This document shows, in pieces, positions 26,071 to 34,480 of a DNA stretch of 64,000 nucleotides (position 1 is the stretch's first letter; each line of letters begins with the position of its first letter). A program made the position numbers and the translations under genes. The DNA is from Bryobacteraceae bacterium (GTDB lineage: Bacteria; Acidobacteriota; Terriglobia; Bryobacterales; Bryobacteraceae), in NCBI GenBank assembly GCA_947458745.1, contig CANGYQ010000018.1, positions 1-64,000 of the forward strand, written 5' to 3'. Under the pieces are notes generated by a model. It searched no databases. It worked only from the letters and a program-made list of their open reading frames with translations, and was not told the origin of the DNA.

Positions 26071-26880
26071 CTAAAACTTGCCCGCTGCGATCTGCGCCAC
26101 TTCCTTCTCGGTCAGATCCCGGTTGAACACCGCGATGTCATCCATCAGCCCCGTGTAGTTCAGCCCCAACCGGATCGCACCCAGCGCACGATCCCACGCA
26201 AACCCCTCCGCGATCGCGGGCGTCGTGCCTTGCAGCTTGCCGTTGAGATACAGCTTCGCCAAGCCCTTGCCGCCGCCCAGTGCGGCGTGAGTGACGGCCA
26301 CGTGGGTCCACTGGCCGCGGGCAAACGGCGGCTTCTTCACCCACACCAGACGGCCGTTGAAGGCCGGGTTGGTGTCGGGTTCCAGGTTCTTGGGGTTCCA
26401 CGTCTTCAGCTCGCCAAAGACGCCCAGGCGGAAGTTGCGGGGCTTGTCGTCCTTGGTGAAGTCCACCCAAATCGCGGAGTCGTTGTAGGCCTTGTCGGTC
26501 ACCTGCAGCGGGTCGCAATAGCCGGGGGCCAGGTCTTCGTCGGGATTCAGGTTCAGCCAGAAGGAGACCGTACCGGTCCAGCCTTTCCCGTCGAAGGCCA
26601 CATTGCCATCTGCCTTGTAGAAGACGGCGGCGGTGTTCTTGGCGGTAAAGCGCAGCGCGTCGCCCTTGCGACCCTGGCCCTTCGCCAGTTCCACCGGAGC
26701 CGTTCCCAGGCCCTTCACCGCGCTGGCCTGAACCTTGTAGTCCGGCGCAAAGTAGATCGATTTATCGCCCTTCGTCACTTGGGCGTCGGTGCCGCCGTCA
26801 AAGGTGGCGCGGAAGGTCAGAGATTGCTTCAAGTCAGCAGCGAGTAACGTGAGGGGCAGAAACAGGATGATTTGGCGCAC
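26071..26880 (-). CDS. Secreted LamG/concanavalin A-like domain protein
   Basis: A protein of 269 residues starting at GTG 26880, with a short signal peptide (MRQIILFLPLTLLAA). The rest is a single jelly-roll lectin-like domain: LTFRATFDGGTDA at the start, GWTGTVSFWLNL in the middle, GQWTHVAVTHA, KLYLNGKLQG and a closing YTGLMDDIAVFNRDLTEKEV. This order is the LamG-like (laminin G 3) pattern, found in surface proteins that bind carbohydrate or in accessory domains of glycan enzymes. No catalytic residues are expected. A TATACT hexamer lies 6 bases before the GTG, compatible with a leaderless mRNA. Confidence 0.85.
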   Translation of the reverse strand: MRQIILFLPLTLLAADLKQSLTFRATFDGGTDAQVTKGDKSIYFAPDYKVQASAVKGLGTAPVELAKGQGRKGDALRFTAKNTAAVFYKADGNVAFDGKGWTGTVSFWLNLNPDEDLAPGYCDPLQVTDKAYNDSAIWVDFTKDDKPRNFRLGVFGELKTWNPKNLEPDTNPAFNGRLVWVKKPPFARGQWTHVAVTHAALGGGKGLAKLYLNGKLQGTTPAIAEGFAWDRALGAIRLGLNYTGLMDDIAVFNRDLTEKEVAQIAAGKF

Positions 26881-26886
26881 GAAGCC

Positions 26887-26892
26887 AGTATA
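26887..26892 (-). promoter_or_regulatory. -10 element of the LamG/pyruvyl-transferase operon
   Basis: TATACT on the minus strand is 6 bases before the GTG start at 26880, so transcription would begin at about the start codon. No good -35 was found. Confidence 0.4.
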
Positions 26893-26962
26893 AGGCTCCC
26901 GGTTCCTCCAGCGCGACGTCGCGGGACATGACGAAACACAGCTGGACCCAAGCCGGATGAAG

Positions 26963-26968
26963 CATACT
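26963..26968 (+). promoter_or_regulatory. -10-like element of the penicillin-acylase gene
   Basis: CATACT lies exactly 10 bases before the ATG at 26979. The same hexamer at the same distance precedes the genes starting at 57524 (+) and 63419 (-). Confidence 0.35.
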
Positions 26969-26978
26969 AGTTGAAATC

Positions 26979-29036
26979 ATGCGCCGCGCCCTACTTCTGC
27001 TGCTTTCATGTGCTCTTGCCGCCTCAGCCGCTCCCAAGCGGGGCGTCGAGATTTTGTGGGACACCTGGGGCGTTGCGCACGTCTTCGCCAAAGACAAGGC
27101 GGGCCTCTTCTTTGGCTACGGTTACGCCCAGATGCAGAGCCACGGCAACCTCATCCTGAAGCTCTACGGCGAATCGCGTGGCCGGTCCAGTGAGTACTGG
27201 GGCCCCGGCGCGAACAACGCCAACTTGGCGATGGACCGCTGGGTGTTGACCAACGATATCGCCGAACGCGGCCAGCAGTGGTACCAGCAGCAGACCCCCG
27301 AGTTCAAGAAGTATCTCGATACCTTCGCCGAAGGCATGAATGAGTACGCCAAACAGCATCCGGACAAGCTGGATGAAGCGGCCAAGCGCGCCCTGCCGAT
27401 CACGGGAGCTGACCCGGTGATCCACACCCAGCGCATCATGCATTTCAGCTACGTCTCATCGGCCGCTCGCGTGAATGTGGCCGCCACCGGCCGTGGTGGT
27501 GCGCCGGGCGGCATCGGTTCCAATGCCTGGGCCATCGCGCCCGCCAAATCAGCCAGCGGCAAGCCGATGATCCTCATGAATCCGCACTTGCCCTGGATGG
27601 ACTGGTACACCTACTACGAGATCCATCTCTCCGCGCCCGGCATCAACCTGTACGGTGCCAGCCAGGTGGGCTTCCCCGTGCTGCGCTTCTCCTTAAGCGA
27701 TCACCTGGCCTTCACGCAGACGGTGAACTCGATCGATGGCAGCGACCTCTACCGCATCACGCCCGACGGCGATGGCTACCGCTACGATGGCGCCAAGCGC
27801 GACTTCACGGTGAAGGAGAAGACGCTGGCCGTGCGGCAGGCTGATGGCAGTGTCAAGAAGGAACCGCTGCGGGTGAAGCACACGGTCCATGGTCCGGTGG
27901 TGTGGGATTCCGAGAAGTTGGTGCTGGCGCAACGTACCACTGGCCTCGACCGGCCGTTCGCGCTGGAGCAGTACTGGAAGATGGCTATCGCCACCAACTT
28001 TACGGACTATCAGGCGCAGTTGAAGCGACTGGAAGTACCCAGCTTCAACATCACCTATGCCGACAAGGCAGGCCACGTGATGTACATGTTCAACGGCCTG
28101 CTGCCGAAGCGTTCAGAAGGTGATGCTGCGTTCTGGGGCGGGGTCATTCCGGGCGATCAATCGAAGTATGTCTGGACTGGCTACCACAGCTACGATGAAC
28201 TGCCCAAGGTGATCGATCCGCCGTCGGGCTTTGTGCAGAACACGAATGACCCGCCGTGGTCCTCCACTTGGCCGCAGGTGCTGGATGAAAAGAAGTACCC
28301 GGCCTACACGCACTCCGGCCGGCCGGAGATGTGGCGCACGACGCGCTCGCTGCGCATGCTCATGGAACAGCCCAAGATCAGCTTCGATGAGCTGGTCGCC
28401 AAGAAGCATTCGACGCGGCTCGAGTTCGCGGACCGGGTGATCGATGAACTGGTGGCCGCTGTCGGCAAGTCCAGCAACGCCAAGGCGCAGGAAGCGTCGA
28501 AGATTCTCGCTGCTTGGGACCGTCAGACGGACGCCTCCAGCCGCGGCGCGCTGTTGTTTGAGTTGATCGCGCCGAAACTACAGTTCGCCGTGCCGCTCGA
28601 CTTGAAGCAGCCCTTCGAGACGCCGCGTGGCCTGAAGCAATCGCCTGAGGTGCTGGCCAAGATCGTCGAAGACGCTTCAGCCGAAGCAGCAAAGAACTAC
28701 GGCCGTGCCGATGCCCCCTGGGGCGACTACCGCCGCCTGAAGCGCGGCGCCACCGATCTCCCCGCCAGCGGCGGCCCGGGAGCACTAGGTGCCTTCCGCG
28801 TCCTCAACTTCGCCGGCACCCAGCCCAGCCGCAACACCATGATGGGCGACACCTTCGTGCTGATGGCCGAATTCGGCGGCCGCGCCGTGGCCGTCACTAG
28901 CTACGGAAACTCCTCGCAACCCGGCTCCAAGCACAGTGAAGATCAACTGCCCCTGGTCCGCGACAAGAAGACCCGTCCGGTGCTGCGGCTGCGCAAAGAA
29001 GTGGAAGCGAATCTGGAGTCGAAGGACGTCTTCTAG
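26979..29036 (+). CDS. Penicillin acylase-family Ntn-hydrolase (N-acyl amidase)
   Basis: A secreted precursor of 685 residues: signal peptide MRRALLLLLSCALAASA, then the acylase alpha chain (WGVAHVFAKDKAGLFFGYGYAQ is the usual start), and the autoprocessing site GIG-SNAW where Ser181 becomes the N-terminal nucleophile of the beta chain. Asparagine and other active-site pieces such as MNPHLPW follow at normal distance, so the enzyme looks intact. Family members cleave acyl amides: penicillin G, acyl-homoserine lactones or lipopeptides. Substrate cannot be told from sequence. The SDR gene follows after 36 bases on the same strand. Confidence 0.88.
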   Translation: MRRALLLLLSCALAASAAPKRGVEILWDTWGVAHVFAKDKAGLFFGYGYAQMQSHGNLILKLYGESRGRSSEYWGPGANNANLAMDRWVLTNDIAERGQQWYQQQTPEFKKYLDTFAEGMNEYAKQHPDKLDEAAKRALPITGADPVIHTQRIMHFSYVSSAARVNVAATGRGGAPGGIGSNAWAIAPAKSASGKPMILMNPHLPWMDWYTYYEIHLSAPGINLYGASQVGFPVLRFSLSDHLAFTQTVNSIDGSDLYRITPDGDGYRYDGAKRDFTVKEKTLAVRQADGSVKKEPLRVKHTVHGPVVWDSEKLVLAQRTTGLDRPFALEQYWKMAIATNFTDYQAQLKRLEVPSFNITYADKAGHVMYMFNGLLPKRSEGDAAFWGGVIPGDQSKYVWTGYHSYDELPKVIDPPSGFVQNTNDPPWSSTWPQVLDEKKYPAYTHSGRPEMWRTTRSLRMLMEQPKISFDELVAKKHSTRLEFADRVIDELVAAVGKSSNAKAQEASKILAAWDRQTDASSRGALLFELIAPKLQFAVPLDLKQPFETPRGLKQSPEVLAKIVEDASAEAAKNYGRADAPWGDYRRLKRGATDLPASGGPGALGAFRVLNFAGTQPSRNTMMGDTFVLMAEFGGRAVAVTSYGNSSQPGSKHSEDQLPLVRDKKTRPVLRLRKEVEANLESKDVF

Positions 29037-29072
29037 CGCCACCCTTGCCCGGCATGATGTAATCGAGGACGC

Positions 29073-29828
29073 ATGTCAAAGAAGCTTGCAGGACGAGTCG
29101 CTGTCATTACCGGCGGTAGCCGGGGATTGGGCCGGGCCATGGCCGTGGCCTTGGCGGAACAAGGGGCGCAGATTGCGCTGGTGGGGCGCGATCAGGCCGC
29201 GCTGGATGAGAGTGTGCGGCAGGTGGAGGCGGCCGGGTCTGCGGCTTCGGTCCACACGGCGGATGTCTCGAACGAAACCGATGTAGCGCGCCTGGGTGAA
29301 GAGATCGCCGCCAAGTACGGCAAGGTTCAGCTGCTGATAAACAACGCGGGCGTCAACCTGCGCAAGAACTTGGACGAGTTCACTCTGGCTGAATGGAAGT
29401 ACGTGCAGGAAGCCAACGTCAACAGCGTCTTCCTGGTCTCCCGCGCCATGATTCCGCTGATGCGCGGCCAAGGCTATGGTCGCATCCTGATGATGACCTC
29501 CATCATGAGCCACGTTTCACTCGCCGGACGCACGGCCTACTCCACTTCAAAGACCGCGCTGCTCGGCATGATCCGCGCCCTGGCCCTGGAGCTGGCCTCC
29601 GAAGGCATTACCGTCAACGGCATCTCGCCCGGACCCTTCGCCACCGAGATGAACACCCCCCTGATGAACGACCCCGAAAAGAACGCGCAGTTCCTGGCCA
29701 AGCTGCCCGTGGGCCGATGGGGCGACCCGGCGGAAGTGGGCGCACTCGCCGCCTTCTTGTGCGGACCCGATGCAGGCTTCATTACTGGAACGGATATCCT
29801 GATCGATGGTGGCTGGACTGCTTCGTAA
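29073..29828 (+). CDS. Short-chain dehydrogenase/reductase
   Basis: A protein of 251 residues with all classical SDR features: cofactor motif TGGSRGLGRA near 14-23, NNAG at about 90, catalytic Ser in MTSIMSH and YSTSK (Tyr/Lys) at about 155-159, PGPF after the active site, and the C-terminal DGGWTAS typical of the FabG/gluconate 5-dehydrogenase group. It is cytoplasmic. The substrate is a ketone or secondary alcohol; a sugar-acid or polyol oxidation fits the next two genes. The last 23 bases overlap the start of the sugar-binding lipoprotein gene. Confidence 0.88.
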   Translation: MSKKLAGRVAVITGGSRGLGRAMAVALAEQGAQIALVGRDQAALDESVRQVEAAGSAASVHTADVSNETDVARLGEEIAAKYGKVQLLINNAGVNLRKNLDEFTLAEWKYVQEANVNSVFLVSRAMIPLMRGQGYGRILMMTSIMSHVSLAGRTAYSTSKTALLGMIRALALELASEGITVNGISPGPFATEMNTPLMNDPEKNAQFLAKLPVGRWGDPAEVGALAAFLCGPDAGFITGTDILIDGGWTAS

Positions 29829-30723
29829 TCGGCCCTTCGCGGCCCTCCTCATTCTCGGCGCGCTCCTGCTTCCGGCTTGCAACCGCGAGCAAAAGCGCAT
29901 CATTGGCGTCGTCCCCAAGGCCACTTCGCACCTGTTCTGGATCAAGGTGGAAGAAGGCGTCCGCGCGGCGGGCAAGGACTTGAAAGTGGAGGTCCTGTGG
30001 AACGGCGCGCCCTCGGAAACGGACTACGCCCGGCAGGTGCAGATTGTCGATTCGATGATCAACCAGCGCGTCTCCGGCATCGCCGTGGCGGCCACGGAGC
30101 GCAAGATCCTAAACAGTTCCCTGCATCGGGCGATGGCGGCGGGCATTCCCGTGGTCGTGTTCGATTCTGGCGTCGATTCCGATGAGTACGTCAGCTTCAT
30201 CGCCACCAACAATTACGAAGGCGGCGCGTTGGGCGCTCGCGCGCTGGCCAAGGCCATCGGCGGCAAGGGCAAAGTGGGCCTGATGATGGGTTCCCCCGGA
30301 TCGAGTTCCACCATGGAGCGCGAGAAGGGCTTTGAAGAGACCATCGCCAAAGAGTTTCCGGCCATCACAATTGCTGCCCGGCAGTTCTCCATGTCCGATC
30401 GCGCCAAGGCGTTGGCCGCGGCGGAGAACATGCTGACGGGCAACGCCGATCTGGCCGGCTTCTTCGCCTCGGCGGATCCCGGCTCGGTCGGTGCCATCAA
30501 GGCCATCCAGGCACGCGGCCTCGCGGGCAAGGTGCACCTGGTGACCTTCGACGGCGGAGACCAGCAGGATGAGGCCTGCAAGAACCACGTGGCCGACGCC
30601 ATGGTGGTGCAGGATCCGTTCCAGATCGGCTACCAGTCGGTGCAGTCGGTGGTGAAGAAGTTGGACGGCCAGACGCTCCCCAAGCGCGTCGATCTCGCGC
30701 CGCGCGTGCAGGAATGCCCGTAG
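29806..30723 (+). CDS. Sugar-binding periplasmic lipoprotein (RbsB-like)
   Basis: A protein of 305 residues. The leader ends in a lipobox, LLLPAC, so the mature protein is lipid-anchored. The remainder is a Peripla_BP_4 fold: IGVVPKATSHLFWIKVEEG, two GIAVAATE / IPVVVFDSGVDS strands, VGLMMGSPGSSSTMEREKGF, and FFASADPGSVGAIKAI with VHLVTFDGGD near the end. Members bind ribose, xylose or other sugars for an ABC importer, or present them to sensors. No ABC permease or ATPase gene is present in the window, so its partner is elsewhere or it acts as a sensor. It overlaps the SDR gene by 23 bases and the Ldh gene by 10. Confidence 0.88.
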   Translation: MVAGLLRNRPFAALLILGALLLPACNREQKRIIGVVPKATSHLFWIKVEEGVRAAGKDLKVEVLWNGAPSETDYARQVQIVDSMINQRVSGIAVAATERKILNSSLHRAMAAGIPVVVFDSGVDSDEYVSFIATNNYEGGALGARALAKAIGGKGKVGLMMGSPGSSSTMEREKGFEETIAKEFPAITIAARQFSMSDRAKALAAAENMLTGNADLAGFFASADPGSVGAIKAIQARGLAGKVHLVTFDGGDQQDEACKNHVADAMVVQDPFQIGYQSVQSVVKKLDGQTLPKRVDLAPRVQECP

Positions 30724-31778
30724 TCCCCCACGCGCAGCTTCAGGCCTTCTCCGAGAAGTTGCTGCTGGCCGCCGGTGTGCCGGCCGAGAATGCTGGACTT
30801 ACCGCCCGCATGCTGCTGGCAGCCAATCTCCGCGGCATCGATTCACACGGCGTCCACCTGCTGTCGTACTACCTGAAGCAGATCGAAGCGGGCACCGTTC
30901 ACCCCACCCACGAAGGCCGGGTCGTGAGCGAATCCGGTGCCTGCCTCAGCTATGACGGCGAGAACGCGCTGGGCCAAGTGATCGCGCGCAACTGTTGCGA
31001 CCACGCGGTCCGGCTCGCAAAAGGGCATGGCCTCTCGATCGTCACTGCGCGTGAAGCCAACCACTTCGGTGCCTGCTTCTGGTGGGCCCGTGAGATCGCC
31101 CGGCACGGCATGCTGGGCTTCGTCTTCTGCAACGCCTCAACGCTCGTGTCCCCGTGGCAGGGCAAGCAACCGAAGTACGGCACCAACCCCATCTGCCTGG
31201 CCGTCCCTCCCTGCGGCGACGACGGGCAGGAGCCGTTTCTGCTCGACATGGCCACCACCACCGTCGCGGCCAACAAGATCTTCAAAGCCTTCATCAATCA
31301 GCAACCGGAGATCCCGCTCGGTTGGGCGATGGACAAGGAAGGCGTGCCCACCACCGATACCGTGGCCGCCTACAACGGCCTGGTCTCGCCACTGGGCGGG
31401 TACAAAGGCTACGGCCTTGCGATGATGGTCGAGATCCTGTGCTCCGTGCTGGGCGGCGGCGCACTGCCCAACGACCTAGGCGGCATCCGCTTCGTGACCA
31501 AGCCCGTCCGCGTCAGCCACTGCTACATCGCGGTGGACATCAAGCGCTTCATGCCGTTGGAAGAGTTCAACACCCGTATGCTGGCGTTGACCGCCATCAT
31601 GAAAGCCACCGCTCCCGCGTTCGGCTTCACCGAAGTGCTGATGGCCGGTGACCCCGAAAAGCGCCTGGAAGCGCAGCGCCTGGCCTCCGGCATCGATATC
31701 CCGGAAGGCAACTGGAAAGACCTGACCGACGGCGCCGCCCGGTTGGGCGTTATGGTGCCCTCAGTCTCCGCCACCTAG
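30714..31778 (+). CDS. Malate/L-lactate dehydrogenase (Ldh2/YiaK-type) family oxidoreductase
   Basis: A protein of 354 residues of the NAD(P)-dependent Ldh_2 family, unrelated to classical LDH. Recognisable parts are NLRGIDSHGVHLL (about 38-50, with the catalytic His), REANHFGACFWWA (about 112-124), YGTNPICLAVP and LDMATTT in the nucleotide region, and GGYKGYGLAMMVEIL. Family members reduce or oxidise 2-keto/2-hydroxy acids such as malate, sulfolactate, ureidoglycolate or 2,3-diketo-L-gulonate. It overlaps the sugar-binding lipoprotein gene by 10 bases and ends the run begun by the acylase, pointing to sugar-acid metabolism. Confidence 0.9.
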   Translation: MPVVPHAQLQAFSEKLLLAAGVPAENAGLTARMLLAANLRGIDSHGVHLLSYYLKQIEAGTVHPTHEGRVVSESGACLSYDGENALGQVIARNCCDHAVRLAKGHGLSIVTAREANHFGACFWWAREIARHGMLGFVFCNASTLVSPWQGKQPKYGTNPICLAVPPCGDDGQEPFLLDMATTTVAANKIFKAFINQQPEIPLGWAMDKEGVPTTDTVAAYNGLVSPLGGYKGYGLAMMVEILCSVLGGGALPNDLGGIRFVTKPVRVSHCYIAVDIKRFMPLEEFNTRMLALTAIMKATAPAFGFTEVLMAGDPEKRLEAQRLASGIDIPEGNWKDLTDGAARLGVMVPSVSAT

Positions 31779-31854
31779 CCCCGCCAGCCAGGGCCCGCCA
31801 GCTCTCGCTCACCGCGTTCCACCGACCCAAACCTCAGACTTCACGGTCCGGCCA

Positions 31855-34410
31855 TTAGCGGAAATGCAGTGACGGCGTCACCAGATCCTCCAGATGCGGT
31901 CGCCGGTTGTGCGCCCGCCAATCGGAGAAATCTTCGTCGAGGAAATTCTTTAGTTCTCCCGAAACCAGCACAAAGCCGCCCGCGATCAGGCTGGATGGGG
32001 CCACCACCGCCACCACGCGGTTGCCCATGGTGGTGTTCTGCAGCACACGCGTGCCATCCGGCTGAGTGGCCACTCGCAGAATAGCCCCGCTGTTTCCGGG
32101 CGTCGTAATCGAGAGACTGCCATTGGCCACCGACGGCGCCGGGAAGATCTGGAAGTGGCGACTGCCACCGATCTCCTCGTAAATGATCGGCCATCGTCCC
32201 GCCGAGGCCGCCGCACCGCCTCCGCCACCGGAACCCCCTCCGTGTCCCAGCGACCGCCCTCCACCGGATGCCGGCGGCGCGCCCGAAGGCGGTGCCGCGG
32301 ATGGTGGTGCTGCGGATGGTGGTGCCGCTCCGGCAGCACGACCGCCCGAAGGCGGTGATCCCGATGGTGGGCTGCCCGAAGGTGGCGATCCCGATGGAGG
32401 ACTGCCCGACGGCGGTTCGGCCTCCGGTGGCGTGCCGGCGGAGCCGCTCCCCCCGGAACCACCCGATGAACCCGAGCCTCCCGCCGGCGGTGGTGCCATG
32501 CCCGGCGGAGGAACGGGCGGTGGCAGCGAAGCCTGTTGCTGCTGTTCCTGGATCAAGTGCTTCAGCAGTTCCAGCCCATACACCAGCAAGTCGCCGCCCG
32601 GTACCAACCGCACGGACTGCTCCGCTTCATCAATCAGCACCAGCAACTCGTTCATGGCGCTGGCTGGCGAGGCCGGTACGCCGCTCGACATCCGGCCCTG
32701 CAGCCGGCCAAACAGATCGCGCAACGCGGGCCCAGCGGCACCGCCACCGCCTTCCGCCGGTGGGGGCACGCCCGCTGGCGGCGTCCGCGGAGGCTCCGCT
32801 GCGGCCGCCTCGGAAGGCATCAGCAACAGCAGCAAGGCCGCAAAGGCGGCCAAAGCAGCCATGCCCGCCGCCGCCTCCGCAAAGAAAGCCGCCACGGCTG
32901 CCGCCGCCGCCAACGCGGCCGCCACAATCACCTCCCAGCAGAGAATGACGATGATCGCCACGATGATGATGGCCAGCACGGCCAGGATCGTGGTGCCCCA
33001 CTCCTCCAGAAACTCACCCACGGAGCGGGCTGCGGCGGCCAGAGCGCCAGCCACCACTTCAAACGCATAGGCCAGCTGTTGGGCCATCTGCTCGGCGGCC
33101 CTTTTCAGCCGATCCATCATGTCGGCGATCATGCTGGCGGCTCGCGCGGCCAGCCAAGCCAGCTCGATCATCGGCCGGCAAAAATACCAGTACATTCCGT
33201 CCAAGGTGCCGAAGATGTGGATCATCTGCGGCATCGTGCCCGGCGAAAACGGAAACGGAAGCCCCGGCAGCGCCCAATTCGGCGGCGTGGGCACCCTCAT
33301 CCGTTCCGCGATCGAAAGGGGGCTCCCGGAGGCCGCCGCGAACAGGTCCAGCGCCGTCAGGTAGGTCATCAGGTCCGCCTGAGCCACCGGTTCCGGCATC
33401 GTGAATGGCTTGATCGAACCCAGCAGCACCGGGCCCGGCACCGGCGCGGGTGTCGGGAACGTCGCAAACGGGGCGGGGAACATATGCCCCTGCGGCACGG
33501 CTGGAACAATTCCCGGCGGGAACGACCCGTAGAGGTCAACGAAGCCCGGCGTTTCGCAATCAACCGCTGAGCCGCCGCCCGGAATCGCCACCTCCGCAAA
33601 CATGAACGGGCTGTAAATCGAAATCATCATGCGCTGGATAAACCGATGGATCTCGGTGCCCAGCGTGCAGCTGTCCTGGCCGCCGATGCAGTTTCCGGCC
33701 ATCCCGTGACGTGCAATTCCCCAGGGCGTCCGTTGGATGCCCAGCGGCGCGCTGCCGCCCCGCTGCTGGATCACATGGGTCAGCTCATGCGCCAGCAGGC
33801 GCTGCCCGCCCGCATGCCCCGGGTTGAACTCGCCCGCCCCAAAGGCGATGTGATTTCCATAAGTGAACGCACGTGCATCCAGGCCCGCCGACAGCTGATG
33901 CGCCGTCGAGTAGTTGTGAATCCGGACCGCATCGAAGCTCTCCCCGAAGCGCCCTTCAAAGTCGAGCCGCACCGCGTGTGGCAAAGGAGCACCGGCTCCT
34001 AGTAAGGACAACGGACCCGCGGGTCCACTGGCGGCCGTCGGTGTCGGTAACGTCGCGTTTGGCGTGGCCGCGGCTTCCTGCGCGGAGGACCCGCAATGCG
34101 CGCACTGCCGTTGCGCAATGGGCAGTTCCTCCCCGCAGCTCAAACAAACCCGCCGCGTCACCGCGGGAGCCGCCGCCTGAACGCCCGCCATTGGCTTGCG
34201 CGACAGTACCCGTTCCGCCACGCGATCCGCCTCACGCTCTGAAGGGTCTCCCGGCTGGCTCACCGCCATGCGTCCCGGTGAACGGGTGGCGAACTGGTAC
34301 CAGATCGGATTGGGCGCCGTCACCGGGCCGGACCCGTGCGCTCCGATCGTAGGAGCGGCGGCGGGCTTCTGCGGCTTGGCTTGTCGCTGCGGCGTCTTCA
34401 AGGCCTGCAC
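31855..34410 (-). CDS. eCIS-core (DUF4157) metallopeptidase-domain protein, large multi-domain
   Basis: A protein of 851 residues. Order: N-terminal motif SQPGDPSEREADRVAERVL (51-69) typical of eCIS-core proteins; a CX2C...CX2C zinc-ribbon-like element (89, 92, 103, 106); the DUF4157 domain (about 140-218) with GESFDAVRIHN, ARAFTYGNHIAFGAGEF and the HELTH site (208-212) followed by VIQQ; a unique region; a hydrophobic Ala-rich segment (about 474-531) that may insert into membranes; a Pro/Ser/Gly repeat (PPSGS units, 665-690, and Gly-rich to 735); and an 110-residue C-terminal domain with no recognised family. DUF4157 domains occur in effectors and cargo of extracellular contractile injection systems and in polymorphic toxins. 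No tail, sheath or immunity gene lies nearby. Confidence 0.85.
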   Translation of the reverse strand: MQALKTPQRQAKPQKPAAAPTIGAHGSGPVTAPNPIWYQFATRSPGRMAVSQPGDPSEREADRVAERVLSRKPMAGVQAAAPAVTRRVCLSCGEELPIAQRQCAHCGSSAQEAAATPNATLPTPTAASGPAGPLSLLGAGAPLPHAVRLDFEGRFGESFDAVRIHNYSTAHQLSAGLDARAFTYGNHIAFGAGEFNPGHAGGQRLLAHELTHVIQQRGGSAPLGIQRTPWGIARHGMAGNCIGGQDSCTLGTEIHRFIQRMMISIYSPFMFAEVAIPGGGSAVDCETPGFVDLYGSFPPGIVPAVPQGHMFPAPFATFPTPAPVPGPVLLGSIKPFTMPEPVAQADLMTYLTALDLFAAASGSPLSIAERMRVPTPPNWALPGLPFPFSPGTMPQMIHIFGTLDGMYWYFCRPMIELAWLAARAASMIADMMDRLKRAAEQMAQQLAYAFEVVAGALAAAARSVGEFLEEWGTTILAVLAIIIVAIIVILCWEVIVAAALAAAAAVAAFFAEAAAGMAALAAFAALLLLLMPSEAAAAEPPRTPPAGVPPPAEGGGGAAGPALRDLFGRLQGRMSSGVPASPASAMNELLVLIDEAEQSVRLVPGGDLLVYGLELLKHLIQEQQQQASLPPPVPPPGMAPPPAGGSGSSGGSGGSGSAGTPPEAEPPSGSPPSGSPPSGSPPSGSPPSGGRAAGAAPPSAAPPSAAPPSGAPPASGGGRSLGHGGGSGGGGGAAASAGRWPIIYEEIGGSRHFQIFPAPSVANGSLSITTPGNSGAILRVATQPDGTRVLQNTTMGNRVVAVVAPSSLIAGGFVLVSGELKNFLDEDFSDWRAHNRRPHLEDLVTPSLHFR
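32330..32420 (-). repeat. PPSGS-encoding tandem repeat within the eCIS-core gene
   Basis: Imperfect 15-base units encode alternating Pro-Pro-Ser-Gly-Ser; neighbouring units differ at synonymous sites and alternate in a 30-base pattern. It encodes a flexible linker between the hydrophobic segment and the C-terminal domain. Slippage could vary its length between strains. Bounds are approximate. Confidence 0.7.
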
Positions 34411-34480
34411 AAATTGCTCCGTCCCCGTTCGCGGCCGGCCTACCCCGGGCGGAGTGGCTACCAGTCAGCGTCACTTGGCA

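Noticed and set aside
32330..32420. Short tandem repeats that might be a CRISPR or VNTR locus
   Set aside because: The units are in frame inside the eCIS-core gene and encode a Pro-Pro-Ser-Gly-Ser linker; there are no spacers.
31855..34410. A full extracellular contractile injection system
   Set aside because: Only the DUF4157 protein is present; neighbours are an Ldh-family enzyme and a nucleoside hydrolase, with no sheath, tube or baseplate genes.
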